From: Clostridia bacterium
Lineage (GTDB): Bacteria; Bacillota; Clostridia; Oscillospirales; Acutalibacteraceae
Direction of reading: 5' to 3'
NCBI GenBank assembly: GCA_900769535.1
Contig: CAAGHB010000006.1
Location: 1-26,191, forward strand
DNA: 26,191 bases
Below the pieces are notes generated by a model that saw only the letters and a program-made list of their open reading frames with translations, ran no database searches and was not told the DNA's origin. The position numbers and the translations under genes were made by a program. Shown here one piece after another: positions 7,871-15,668 of this stretch. Position 1 is the stretch's first letter. Each line of letters begins with the position of its first letter.

Positions 7871-8895
7871 TCTTCGTCACCGCCCATCTCGTTATTTTGG
7901 TCATTTTCGGCATCTGCGTCAAGGTCAATGTCGGCTGACTCTTGGCCGTCGGCGTTGCCGTTAAAATCCTCATACTCTGCGCCGCTGTCAACGACATAGT
8001 CGTATTCGCCGTCACCGTCGAGGTCGTTTGGTATGTCGGTGTCGCCGCAGGTGCTGTAATTTTCGTCGTAGATTTCGTTTTCGGCGAGGGTAAAATCGTC
8101 GCCGACTTCTACGTTTTCGGCATAGGCGGTGTCGTCTCCGTACTCCTCGCCCTCGCCAAAGTCGTCATAATCGTCATAGAATTCGGCATCGTAATCCTCG
8201 GAATTATCGGCAACAACCGTACCGTTTTCAATCATGATTACGCGTTTGCCAAAATCGCGAACGAGCTGATGCTCGTGGGTTACCATTATAATTGTAGTGC
8301 CTCTGCGGTTGATTTCGGAAAGAAGCTCTACGATTTCGTATGACATATTGGGGTCAACGTTTCCCGTCGGCTCGTCGGCAATAATAATCGAAGGATTGTT
8401 TACAAGCGCACGTGCGAGACCTACGCGCTGCTGCTCACCGCCTGAAAGCTCGTCGGGCTTGCTTCTTGCCTTTCCGCTGAGGCCGACAAGATTGAGCGCA
8501 TAGGACACTCTGCGGCGAATTTCCATTTTTGACGCGCCGACAATATGCATCGCAAAAGCGACGTTATCATATACGGTCATATTCGGAATAAGACGGAAAT
8601 CCTGGAACACGATTCCCATTGTGCGCCTTAACTTCGGGACGTGTCTGCGCTTGATTTTTGAAAATTTATAGTCGCCGACGATAATTTCGCCTGCGTTTGG
8701 CTTTTCTTCGCGCATAATAAGCTTCATAAACGTGCTTTTTCCTGCGCCTGAGGGGCCGACGACAAACACGAATTCGCCCTCGTGAATTTTGAGGTTAAAG
8801 TCGCGTATTGCGTGGGTTCCGTTTAAATAGGTTTTATATACGCCCTGAAACTCGATGAGAGGACGGGCTGTTTGAAGGACAAAATCCTCGTTCAT
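7867..8895 (-). CDS. ftsE: Cell-division ATPase FtsE with a long acidic C-terminal tail
   Basis: FtsE is the cytoplasmic ATPase that works with FtsX at the division site or lateral wall. Residues 1-230 are a standard FtsE: Walker A GPSGAGKST at 47-55, Q-loop FQDFRLIP, signature LSGGEQQR at 150-157, Walker B IIIADEP followed by TGNVDP, and switch His in VTHEH. FtsE is normally about 220-230 residues; this one continues for about 112 residues (7870-8205) that contain 44 Asp/Glu and no Lys, Arg or His. Part of the tail (DLDGDGEYD) resembles a calcium-binding loop. The frame is intact through the tail and ends in an ATGA overlap with ftsX, which argues against a frameshift artefact. A CGGAG site about ten bases before the ATG supports the start. 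The gene lies 30 bases after the PucR-like gene. Confidence 0.95.
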   Translation of the reverse strand: MNEDFVLQTARPLIEFQGVYKTYLNGTHAIRDFNLKIHEGEFVFVVGPSGAGKSTFMKLIMREEKPNAGEIIVGDYKFSKIKRRHVPKLRRTMGIVFQDFRLIPNMTVYDNVAFAMHIVGASKMEIRRRVSYALNLVGLSGKARSKPDELSGGEQQRVGLARALVNNPSIIIADEPTGNVDPNMSYEIVELLSEINRRGTTIIMVTHEHQLVRDFGKRVIMIENGTVVADNSEDYDAEFYDDYDDFGEGEEYGDDTAYAENVEVGDDFTLAENEIYDENYSTCGDTDIPNDLDGDGEYDYVVDSGAEYEDFNGNADGQESADIDLDADAENDQNNEMGGDEE

Positions 8896-8925
8896 AAGGT
8901 TACAACTCCGTTATATTAAAACTGA

Positions 8926-10011
8926 TTAGTATTTTACAGGGTTGGCTGTAAGGTATTTTTTGACCATGAGCGCAATTTTGAATACAATCGCGTGGTCAAA
9001 TTCGCGTAAATCGAGACCGGTAAGCTTTTTAATCTTTTCGAGTCGATATACGAGGGTGTTTCTGTGAACAAAGAGCTTTCTCGATGTCTCCGAAACGTTG
9101 AGGTTGTTTTCGAAAAAGCGCTGGATTGTAAAGAGGGTTTCCTGGTCGAGCGACTCGATTGAACCGCGCTTGAACACTTCGCGAAGGAATGTTTCGCAAA
9201 GGGTAATGGGAAGCTGATAAATGAGTCGGGCTATACCGAGATTATCATAATTGCATATCGTTTTTTCGGTGTCGAAAACCTTGCCTACTTCGAGGGCAAC
9301 CTGCGCTTCCTTGAATGAACGCGCGAGGTCCTTTATTCCCTCGACGATGGAGCCGATACCGATAACTGCGTGAACGTAGAATTCGGTCGAGAGGGTGTCC
9401 GAAATCGAACGTGCGAGTTTTTCGAGGTCGGCGGCTTCAACGGAGGTCTTTATTTCCTTAACGAGAGCTATGTCGGTATCGTTGATATTTATAATAAAAT
9501 CCTTTGCCTTGTCGGGAAAGAGATTTTGGAGCACGTCATAAACCGAAACGTCGTTGCGGCTGGCAACTCTGACGAGAAGAACGGCGCGGCTGATATCGTT
9601 GTTAAAGTGAAGCTCTCTCGCCTTTAAATAAATGTCGCCCGAAAGAATGTTGTCGAGAATGAGATTCTTTATAAAATTAGCTCTGTCGTATTTTTCGTCA
9701 TAAAACTGCTTGATATTTGAGAGCGAAACGGCAATAACCGAAGCATATTTCTCTGCCTGCGGGTCGATTCCCTCAACAAAGAGAATGTATTCGTTAACGC
9801 CTGTGTTGCCGAAGGTTTTATATGTATAGGCGCCCTTGACGAAGGTTTCGCTTGAATTGGTTGCGTTTATGGCAACCAAGCTGTGAACTTCGCCGATTCT
9901 GACGAGGTCGCTGCAAGCGATAACTGTTCCCGTTTCGTCAATTACGCCGATAACTCGGTCAATTGCGTCGTGCATTTGATAAATGATACTCTGAAATAAT
10001 CTGTTGGACAT
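8926..10011 (-). CDS. PucR/CdaR-family transcriptional regulator
   Basis: This is a likely DNA-binding regulator of 361 residues. Its N-terminal part (about 5-110, RLFQSIIYQMHDAIDRVIGVIDETG) resembles the sensing region of sugar-diacid (CdaR) type regulators. The middle (about 125-260) looks like the GGDEF-like domain of PucR proteins, and the C-terminus (about 295-355) has the PucR helix-turn-helix: RFFENNLNVSETSRKLFVHR followed by NTLVYRLEKIKKLTGLDLRE. The ATG at 10011 has GAGAGGG about nine bases upstream. Only 30 bases separate it from ftsE, with no terminator, so it probably heads the ftsEX operon. CdaR relatives usually control catabolic genes, so its ligand and targets here are unknown. 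Confidence 0.85.
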   Translation of the reverse strand: MSNRLFQSIIYQMHDAIDRVIGVIDETGTVIACSDLVRIGEVHSLVAINATNSSETFVKGAYTYKTFGNTGVNEYILFVEGIDPQAEKYASVIAVSLSNIKQFYDEKYDRANFIKNLILDNILSGDIYLKARELHFNNDISRAVLLVRVASRNDVSVYDVLQNLFPDKAKDFIININDTDIALVKEIKTSVEAADLEKLARSISDTLSTEFYVHAVIGIGSIVEGIKDLARSFKEAQVALEVGKVFDTEKTICNYDNLGIARLIYQLPITLCETFLREVFKRGSIESLDQETLFTIQRFFENNLNVSETSRKLFVHRNTLVYRLEKIKKLTGLDLREFDHAIVFKIALMVKKYLTANPVKY

Positions 10012-10078
10012 GCTTAAACATCCCTCTCTCTTTTTTTTACACAGTTTTTTGGGCCCGTAGTTGTCACATTAGACAAAT

Positions 10079-10108
10079 ATTATCCGCACAGTAGGCCTAT
10101 TATGTAAA
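10079..10108 (-). promoter_or_regulatory. Probable promoter for the PucR-like / ftsEX operon
   Basis: On the minus strand TTTACA (10103-10108) is followed after 18 bases by GATAAT (10079-10084). This gives a leader of about 60 bases before the ATG at 10011. Spacing is one base longer than ideal and the -10 box is one base off consensus. Confidence 0.5.
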
Positions 10109-10177
10109 TCTACATATTCATTTTACACAAATCAAATCAATTTTTCAAGACAAAATGCAAAAAAACAACGAAACAGG

Positions 10178-10218
10178 TTACAAAATTATTACAATTTACA
10201 ATTTGTTCATTTTTGTAA
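10178..10218. promoter_or_regulatory. Cluster of TTACAA half-sites, candidate operator
   Basis: TTACAA occurs at 10178-10183, 10189-10194 and 10196-10201, and its inverse TTGTAA at 10213-10218. The cluster lies about 75-110 bases upstream of the predicted PucR promoter. Low sequence complexity could produce this by chance, so it is only a candidate binding region, possibly for the regulator itself. Confidence 0.25.
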
Positions 10219-10259
10219 TAAATTTACCAAAAAACTCCACAACCTACATACTGTGTTTA

Positions 10260-10297
10260 GGTCATATTTAAAACCCCAATATATTTGAAATGTGACC
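10260..10297. repeat. Imperfect inverted repeat (10-base arms, 18-base gap)
   Basis: GGTCATATTT (10260-10269) faces AAATGTGACC (10288-10297), matching at nine of ten positions. It could be an operator dyad or the residue of a hairpin; no T-run follows on either side. Confidence 0.35.
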
Positions 10298-10312
10298 GAT
10301 TGACACAATAAA

Positions 10313-10335
10313 GCCCCTCGTAAAATACGAGAGGC
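10313..10335 (-). terminator. Probable terminator of the PAP2-lipoprotein operon
   Basis: CTCGTA (10317-10322) pairs with TACGAG (10326-10331) around a three-base loop, extended by GCC/GGC beyond one mismatch. In minus-strand RNA it is followed by TTTATT, a weak T-tail. It lies about 65 bases past the lipoprotein stop codon. Confidence 0.6.
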
Positions 10336-10399
10336 GCTTTTATAAATTTGGCAAAAATTTTTTATATAAACTTTAAAATATTTATAAAATCCGGCGCTG

Positions 10400-11236
10400 T
10401 CAGTCCATTATTCCCGTGTTACTGAATGCGGTTGCGGCAATTTCGGGCACCGAGCCGTACTTGAATTCATAGTATTCGACGAGTGTGTTTGAGGAATTGA
10501 AGTGTCCGCGATAGTTCATTCGGCCGTTTTTGTCATAATCGTACATCATATAGTCCTCGACATAGCCGTTTTTGGTATGATATTTTTGGTAAAGGCGGCC
10601 GTCGGTGTTGTTGGCAAAGGTGTAGCCCTCGACGTTTTGCTGGCTGTCGGTGGAAATGTATATCGCGTATAAACTTCCGTTATCGCGCGCATAGTCCCAC
10701 TTATAAACGGTGTTGTCGCCTATCGTTTCAACCCTTTTTGATACGAGATTGCCGTTGTTGTCATACTCGTATTTTGCCGTTTTGCGAAGCGCCTCCTCCT
10801 CATAATAATATTCGGTGTCGATTTTGCCGAGATTGTTGAATTCGTATGTCGTGTAGTGAAGCTCGTTTGAGTCCTTGTCTCTTTCGGAGCAGTAAACTAC
10901 AAGCCCGTTTTCGTCATAGTCATAGACGGTTGAACCGATTTTATAATTATTCTTGTCAAAGGCGTTAACCGTAATTGTGCCGTCAACCGAGTAGTCAACG
11001 TCATAGGTGGTTTGCAGCTTTCCGCCGGGAGCGTATTTAAAGTAACGAACAACCCCGTTCTTTTCCTTCTTTTCATCAACCGATTCGGTCTCGGAAGGGG
11101 TATATTCCGATGGTTCGTCCTCCGATGAAGTAACGGTCGAGGATGATAAGGACGCGGTTTTATCTCCGTCTCCCGCGCAGGAGACGAGCAATAAAAGCAT
11201 AGCCGCTATTAAAAGAAAAGATATAATTCGTTTCAT
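10400..11236 (-). CDS. Lipoprotein with YD-like beta repeats
   Basis: The 278-residue product begins with a lipoprotein signal (MKRIISFLLIAAMLLLLVSC, lipobox Cys20), followed by a Ser/Thr/Glu-rich spacer (about 25-60). The remainder is made of repeated segments of roughly 20-25 residues: YDENGL, YEFNNLGK, YEYDNNGN, YARDNGS, FANNTDGR and YDYDKNGR mark successive turns. This resembles YD/RHS-type and MORN-like beta repeats, but no toxin or enzyme domain follows. It should sit on the outer face of the membrane. The ATG directly follows the stop codon of the PAP2 gene, with AAAGGAG inside that gene, so translation is coupled. Its function is unknown; adhesion or wall binding is only a guess. Confidence 0.8.
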   Translation of the reverse strand: MKRIISFLLIAAMLLLLVSCAGDGDKTASLSSSTVTSSEDEPSEYTPSETESVDEKKEKNGVVRYFKYAPGGKLQTTYDVDYSVDGTITVNAFDKNNYKIGSTVYDYDENGLVVYCSERDKDSNELHYTTYEFNNLGKIDTEYYYEEEALRKTAKYEYDNNGNLVSKRVETIGDNTVYKWDYARDNGSLYAIYISTDSQQNVEGYTFANNTDGRLYQKYHTKNGYVEDYMMYDYDKNGRMNYRGHFNSSNTLVEYYEFKYGSVPEIAATAFSNTGIMD

Positions 11237-11791
11237 TTATTTTACTCCTTTTTTTGCCGAAAGATTTTTATAAATTCGGCGAATAATAAGCGCCGCAATA
11301 ACGCCAAATGCCGAGCCGAGTATTGCCCCTGCGATAACGTCGGAGGGATAATGAAGGTATAAATACAGCCGCGAAAAGCCCATCAGCGCCGCAAAAACAA
11401 GGGCTGCAATCCCCCATTTTTTGTTAAACATGAATATTGCCGCCGCCGTTTCAAATGCGGCCAGGGTGTGCCCCGACGGGAATGAAAAGTCGGTCGGCTT
11501 ATTTACAATCGGCTCGATATACGGCCGTATGTCAAATGGGCGGGTTCGCGCAATAAGCGGTTTTAAGGTGAGGTTTCCGATTATGAGTCCGAATATTAGC
11601 GCAAGTCCGATTGCAAGACCGATTTTTCTCGTTTTTTTGAAAAAAAGAAGCGTTACGGCAACAACGATAAAAAACCAGCCCCCGTTTCCCAAAAAGGTGA
11701 AGGCGGAGAAAAAGGCGTCCAATATTTCGCATCGCAAATTTTCGGCTATTCGGTCGAGAATTGCAAAATCAGCAGATTGTAACCAATTCAT
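11237..11791 (-). CDS. PAP2-family membrane phosphatase
   Basis: This is a membrane phosphatase of 184 residues, of the type that removes phosphate from undecaprenyl diphosphate or phosphatidyl-glycerophosphate. All three active-site motifs are visible: K77xxxxxxR84P85 (KPLIARTRP), PSGH at 105-108, and S140R141 with H147xxxD151 (SRLYLYLHYPSD). Hydrophobic helices surround them (about 38-50, 55-78, 110-122, 127-140, 150-172). A GGGAG site eight bases before the ATG supports the start. It heads a two-gene unit with the YD-repeat lipoprotein. The exact substrate cannot be told from sequence alone; lipid-carrier recycling for cell wall synthesis is the commonest role for this size class. Confidence 0.92.
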   Translation of the reverse strand: MNWLQSADFAILDRIAENLRCEILDAFFSAFTFLGNGGWFFIVVAVTLLFFKKTRKIGLAIGLALIFGLIIGNLTLKPLIARTRPFDIRPYIEPIVNKPTDFSFPSGHTLAAFETAAAIFMFNKKWGIAALVFAALMGFSRLYLYLHYPSDVIAGAILGSAFGVIAALIIRRIYKNLSAKKGVK

Positions 11792-11820
11792 TGTTATTCT
11801 CCCATCTTTTTTGCCATTTA

Positions 11821-11848
11821 ATTATACCACTTCTTTTAATTTTTTCAA
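11821..11848 (-). promoter_or_regulatory. Promoter for the PAP2-lipoprotein operon
   Basis: On the minus strand TTGAAA (11843-11848) is followed after 16 bases by TATAAT (11821-11826). It is back-to-back with the plus-strand promoter at 11859-11888, so the two may influence each other. Confidence 0.7.
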
Positions 11849-11858
11849 CAGCACTTTG

Positions 11859-11888
11859 TTGATATTGCCGCCGAAAATATGATATAAT
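11859..11888 (+). promoter_or_regulatory. Promoter for the FkbM methyltransferase gene
   Basis: TTGATA (11859-11864) is followed after 18 bases by a perfect TATAAT (11883-11888). The predicted transcript start is near 11895, leaving a leader of about 30 bases. Confidence 0.7.
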
Positions 11889-11921
11889 GTATGGGTTATT
11901 GAATAAGGGACGGTGAAAGGT

Positions 11922-12953
11922 ATGGATATGTGGCAGCGGCTCAGCTTGGCAAAAAAGCCGATTTGGCTTTACGGAATGGGCAACGGCGCGGATAAAATTC
12001 TTGACGAGCTTACCCGTCGGGGAATAAAGGTCAGCGGCGTTTTTGCAAGTGACGGCTTTGTGCGGCATCAGCAGTTTCGCGGCTTCACCGTTTTAAGCTA
12101 CTCCGAGGCGGTAGAAAGGGACGGCGATATAATCGTTCTCCTCTGTTTCGGAAGCTCACGTCCCGACGTGCTCCAAAATATTTATCGAATAGCGGGCGAA
12201 AGGGAGCTTTACGCACCCGACGTAGCCGTTATCGGAGGCGGAATTTTCGATACCGAATATGCAAGGGAGCATAGAGCCGAGCTTGAAAGGGTTTATTCAA
12301 TGCTTGCCGACGACCTTTCGAAAAAAACCTTTGAGGAATGTATCCGTTATCGTTTAAGCGGTGATATTACCCATCTCAAAAATTGCGAAAGCAGCCCCGA
12401 CGAAGCATGGAAAAACATAATAAAGCCGACCGATGACGAGCATTTCGTTGACCTCGGCGCCTTTGTCGGCGATACGGTGGAGGATTTTGTGTCGCAGGTC
12501 GGCGGTTATACCCACATTTACGCTGTCGAGCCGACTAAAAAGAGCTTTTTGCGGCTTAAAAAGGCGACCGACGGAATGAAGAATATCGACCTGTTTAACC
12601 TTGCGATTTCGTCGGGCGAAGGGGTGCTTACGTTTAACTCCCACGGCGGACGAAACCATGCCGAGTCGGCTTCGGGAGAGGAGATTGCCGCAAGCTCGCT
12701 TGACAACCTCCTTGGCGGTAAAAAGGCAACGCTTATCAAAATGGACCTCGAAGGCGGCGAATCGGCGGCAATCGACGGCGCAAGGAAAACCGTTTTGTCG
12801 CATAAGCCAAAGATGCAAATTGCCTGCTACCATCGTACCGAGGATTATTTTGTCCTTCCGCTTAAAGTGGCCGAAATTCGCGACGATTACCGCCTTTATA
12901 TGCGGCATTTTATCGGCCTACCCGCCTGGGATACCAATTTCTATTTTATCTGA
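11922..12953 (+). CDS. FkbM-family SAM-dependent methyltransferase
   Basis: The product has about 343 residues. The C-terminal half is an FkbM-type methyltransferase: the SAM site DLGAFVGDTVEDF, an acidic residue in AVEPTKKSF, the ASSLDNLL segment and IKMDLEGGESAAIDGA are the family hallmarks, followed by ACYHRTEDYFVLP. The N-terminal part (KPIWLYGMGNGADKILDEL, then VFASDGF) resembles a nucleotide-sugar or NAD-binding Rossmann module that often precedes FkbM domains in Firmicutes. Such enzymes usually O-methylate sugars or other small molecules in surface polysaccharide pathways; no polysaccharide cluster is near, so the substrate is unknown. The start is uncertain: GTG 11913, ATG 11922 (AAGGGA 11 bases away) or ATG 11928 (AAAGG seven bases away) all fit the frame. 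Confidence 0.88.
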   Translation: MDMWQRLSLAKKPIWLYGMGNGADKILDELTRRGIKVSGVFASDGFVRHQQFRGFTVLSYSEAVERDGDIIVLLCFGSSRPDVLQNIYRIAGERELYAPDVAVIGGGIFDTEYAREHRAELERVYSMLADDLSKKTFEECIRYRLSGDITHLKNCESSPDEAWKNIIKPTDDEHFVDLGAFVGDTVEDFVSQVGGYTHIYAVEPTKKSFLRLKKATDGMKNIDLFNLAISSGEGVLTFNSHGGRNHAESASGEEIAASSLDNLLGGKKATLIKMDLEGGESAAIDGARKTVLSHKPKMQIACYHRTEDYFVLPLKVAEIRDDYRLYMRHFIGLPAWDTNFYFI

Positions 12954-13029
12954 TGCCGTTGGTCGAGACGGCTCCGGCGGAAAGATGAAAATTACGAAAA
13001 AATTTTTGAATTTGTAGCCAATAAATATT

Positions 13030-13043
13030 ATATATGCTATAAT
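13030..13043 (+). promoter_or_regulatory. Extended -10 promoter for the M16-lgt-folD operon
   Basis: TGCTATAAT at 13035-13043 is an extended -10 element with a perfect TATAAT. The -35 box (TAGCCA at 17 bases) is poor, which is usual for extended -10 promoters. The leader before the ATG at 13086 is about 35 bases. Confidence 0.55.
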
Positions 13044-13085
13044 ATCTGATAACACTAATGGTATATGACGAAACGGAGATATACA

Positions 13086-14372
13086 ATGACTGAAAAAATC
13101 ATAAAAACCGATATAGCAAACGGCGTTGTCGGCGTCTATATTCCGACAAAAAGGTTTAAAACGGCTCGGCTTTCGGTTGAGTTTGAGCTTCCGCTGAGGG
13201 AGGAAACCGCCTCTGCTAACGCCCTTTTGCCCTTTATGCTCACCGGCAGCTCAAAGGAATATCCTACCTCGATGATTATCAGCCGTCGGCTCGATAATCT
13301 CTATGGCGCAAATCTCGAATGTTCCTGCGAAAAGCGCGGAGATTCGCAGGTTTTGAAGATGTCGATTGCATCAATTGAGAATAAATATTCCCTCGACGAC
13401 CGCAATATTGTCGGTGACTGCGCCGAAATGCTGGTTTCGCTGATTTTTAATCCCCTTGTTGACGGCGACCGCTTTGATGAAAAAAGCTTCGCCAAGGAAC
13501 GTCGCCTTATGGTTGAAAAAATCGAGGGTGAAATAAATAATAAGCGCAATTACGCGCTTTACCGCTGTGAGTCGGAGCTGTTAAAGGGCGAACCCGCCAG
13601 TATAGCCCGATACGGAAGCCGCGAAGGTCAGCTTGCGCTAACGGCTGCCGACCTTTATACCGCATGGAAAAGGGCGCTGTCCTCGGCCTTTATCCGTATC
13701 GGCTATCTTGCCGCCGAGCCGGACGAAAGCGTGTTTGACCGCTTTAAATCCGCCTTTGCGAAAATCGAGCGTCAGCCCGAGCCGATTTTATCACCCGTTG
13801 TCAGACCGGCAAAAGAGGTTGTTTCGGAAATCGAGGACAGAATGACTGTCAATCAGGGAAAGCTGGTTCTCGGCTTCCGTTCAAGCATTTACGGCGACGA
13901 CCGAGAAACCTATAAAATGATGGTGTTTTCCGACCTTTTCGGCGGAGGCCCCTACTCACTGCTGTTTGATAACGTCCGCGAAAAGATGAGCTTGTGCTAC
14001 TACTGTGCGTCAAGGACAAATCGCCGAAAGGGAATTCTTACCGTTGACAGCGGCGTTGAATTCGCCAATATGGATAAGGCGTATGACGAGGTCCTTAACC
14101 AGCTCGACCGACTCAAAAAGGGGGACTTTGACGATTCACTTCTCGACGCGTCAAAAAAATCGCTTTGCGAATCCTTCCGCGCCCTCGGCGATTCCCAGTC
14201 GGTGCTCGACAGGTACTATGCCGACCGAGTTCACTCGTCAAATCCTCTTACACCGGACGAACTCAGCGACCTCGTTTGTTCGGTCACCCGTGAGGACATT
14301 GTCGCCGTTGCAAATACGCTTACGCTTGACACCGTTTACCGACTTAAAGCAACCGAGGAGATGAAAAAATGA
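13086..14372 (+). CDS. ymfF: M16-family peptidase-like protein without zinc motif (YmfF type)
   Basis: The 428-residue protein has the two-lobed M16 (pitrilysin/insulinase) fold signature, for example NRRKGILTVDSGVEFANMDK in the second half. It lacks the HxxEH zinc motif in the first half: the equivalent position reads ANALLPFMLTGSS. This matches the non-catalytic member of M16 pairs, and the catalytic partner follows directly with an ATGA overlap. In Bacillus and relatives the YmfF/YmfH pair is annotated as linked to the 5-aminopentanol modification of elongation factor P; transferring that role here is inference. The ATG at 13086 has CGGAGA at good spacing; the earlier in-frame ATG at 13065 has no ribosome site. 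Confidence 0.88.
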   Translation: MTEKIIKTDIANGVVGVYIPTKRFKTARLSVEFELPLREETASANALLPFMLTGSSKEYPTSMIISRRLDNLYGANLECSCEKRGDSQVLKMSIASIENKYSLDDRNIVGDCAEMLVSLIFNPLVDGDRFDEKSFAKERRLMVEKIEGEINNKRNYALYRCESELLKGEPASIARYGSREGQLALTAADLYTAWKRALSSAFIRIGYLAAEPDESVFDRFKSAFAKIERQPEPILSPVVRPAKEVVSEIEDRMTVNQGKLVLGFRSSIYGDDRETYKMMVFSDLFGGGPYSLLFDNVREKMSLCYYCASRTNRRKGILTVDSGVEFANMDKAYDEVLNQLDRLKKGDFDDSLLDASKKSLCESFRALGDSQSVLDRYYADRVHSSNPLTPDELSDLVCSVTREDIVAVANTLTLDTVYRLKATEEMKK

Positions 14373-15649
14373 TTGAAAAAAAGCTGATAAAATGCGAAAC
14401 CCTCGGCGAAAGCTATATCGAAGCGACTCATTCATCGGGGCTCAAAATTTATATTATGTCAAAGCCGGAATATTCCTCGGCTCAGGCAATTTTCGGCACG
14501 AAGTACGGCTCGATTGATACAAAATTTCGTCTTGCCGACTGTGACGAGTTTACCTCGATTCCCGAAGGCACCGCCCATTTTCTTGAACACAAGCTGTTCG
14601 AAAGCGAGGACGGCAACGCCTTTGAAAGATATGCGGTGACGGGAGCTTACGCAAACGCGTATACCTCCTTTGACCGTACCTGTTACCTTTTCTCCTGCAC
14701 CTCTCGGTTTGAGGAAAATTTTGATATCTTGCTCGATTTTGTGCGCCATCCCTTCTTTACCGCCGAAACGGTCGAAAAGGAGCAGGGCATAATAGGCCAG
14801 GAAATAAGAATGTACGACGACGAGCCGAATTGGCGGGTTTGCTTTAATCTTTTGTCGGCGCTTTACAGCCGTCATCCCGTTCGGATTGATATCGCGGGAA
14901 CGACCGAGTCGATTGCCGAAATTACCGCCGATATGCTGTTTGAATGTCACCGTACCTTTTACAATATGTCGAATATGTTCATTTGTGTCGCGGGAAATGT
15001 TGATGCCGACTCGGTGCTTGACCAAATCGACCGTCAGATTGACGACCAAAAGGGATGCGAGGTTATCCGCGGACTTCACGATGAGCCCCGCGAAATAAAC
15101 GAGAGCTACGTTGAGCAGCGCCTTGCCGTAGCGAAGCCGCTTTTCAACCTCGGCTTTAAGGAAGCGTGTGACACCCCCGAAAAAAACCTCAAAGAGCGCA
15201 TCGTAACCTCAATTTTGCTCGAAATTATTGCAGGAAAATCGTCCGACCTTTACGAACGGCTGACCAACGAGGGACTGATTAACGAGTCCTTTGGCAGCGA
15301 ATATTTTAACGGTTATGGCTATGCCGCCGAAATTTTTGACGGCGAATCGGCCGAGCCGCAGAGGGTTGCTGACGAAATAAAGGCCGAGATAAAACGACTT
15401 CGCCGTGACGGAATTGACGAGCAGGCGTTTATCTGCGCAAAAAACAGTCTTTACGGACAGATGGTTATGCAGTATAATGTAATAGATCGAATTGTTTCGG
15501 GGCTGGTTTCGTCCGCAATGTCGGGCGAAGGTATGTTTGACGAGATGGAGGTTTTCGCCGAAATAACACTCGACGACCTTACCGAATGCTTAAACAGCCA
15601 GCTAAACGAGGAATATTCTGCGCTGTCGGTAATTTTGCCGACCGAGTGA
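14369..15649 (+). CDS. ymfH: M16-family zinc peptidase (YmfH type)
   Basis: This is the catalytic partner of the preceding M16 protein, 426 residues. The zinc-binding motif HFLEH lies in GTAHFLEHKLFES (about residues 69-81), with the downstream glutamate in KEQGIIGQEIRMYDDEP about 75 residues later, as in active M16 enzymes. The RTCYLFSC segment and the C-terminal lobe (FNLGFKEAC, SDLYERLTNEGLI) are also family-like. Start and upstream stop overlap as ATGA, giving translational coupling and suggesting a one-to-one heterodimer. The protein has no signal peptide, so it should act in the cytoplasm on peptides or on a modification pathway. Confidence 0.92.
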   Translation: MIEKKLIKCETLGESYIEATHSSGLKIYIMSKPEYSSAQAIFGTKYGSIDTKFRLADCDEFTSIPEGTAHFLEHKLFESEDGNAFERYAVTGAYANAYTSFDRTCYLFSCTSRFEENFDILLDFVRHPFFTAETVEKEQGIIGQEIRMYDDEPNWRVCFNLLSALYSRHPVRIDIAGTTESIAEITADMLFECHRTFYNMSNMFICVAGNVDADSVLDQIDRQIDDQKGCEVIRGLHDEPREINESYVEQRLAVAKPLFNLGFKEACDTPEKNLKERIVTSILLEIIAGKSSDLYERLTNEGLINESFGSEYFNGYGYAAEIFDGESAEPQRVADEIKAEIKRLRRDGIDEQAFICAKNSLYGQMVMQYNVIDRIVSGLVSSAMSGEGMFDEMEVFAEITLDDLTECLNSQLNEEYSALSVILPTE

Positions 15650-15668
15650 ACCGAAAGGAAGTAAAAAA

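Larger units (their letters stand above)
10012..10399. other. Regulatory intergenic region between the lipoprotein gene and the PucR-like gene
   Basis: This 388-base AT-rich gap has no credible coding sequence. It contains a promoter for the PucR-like gene (10079-10108), a cluster of TTACAA/TTGTAA half-sites (10178-10218), an imperfect dyad (10260-10297) and a terminator-like hairpin (10313-10335). Both flanking genes are on the minus strand, so all signals are read leftward. Confidence 0.55.

Noticed and set aside
7870..8205. FtsE tail as a frameshift or fusion artefact
   Set aside because: The composition is uniform, there is no stop, and the end overlaps the ftsX start exactly as in other ftsEX operons.
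7942..8343. Plus-strand open frame of 133 codons across the FtsE tail
   Set aside because: It is the antisense of the acidic tail (Asp/Glu codons read as Val/Ile), with no ribosome site.
12985..13017. Ten-codon open frame (MKITKKFLNL) between the FkbM and M16 genes
   Set aside because: No ribosome site beyond GAAAG and no promoter ahead of it; it lies before the operon promoter and is probably chance.
13086..14372. First M16 gene as a decayed pseudogene because it lacks HxxEH
   Set aside because: The frame is full length and coupled to its partner; loss of the motif is normal for one member of such pairs.
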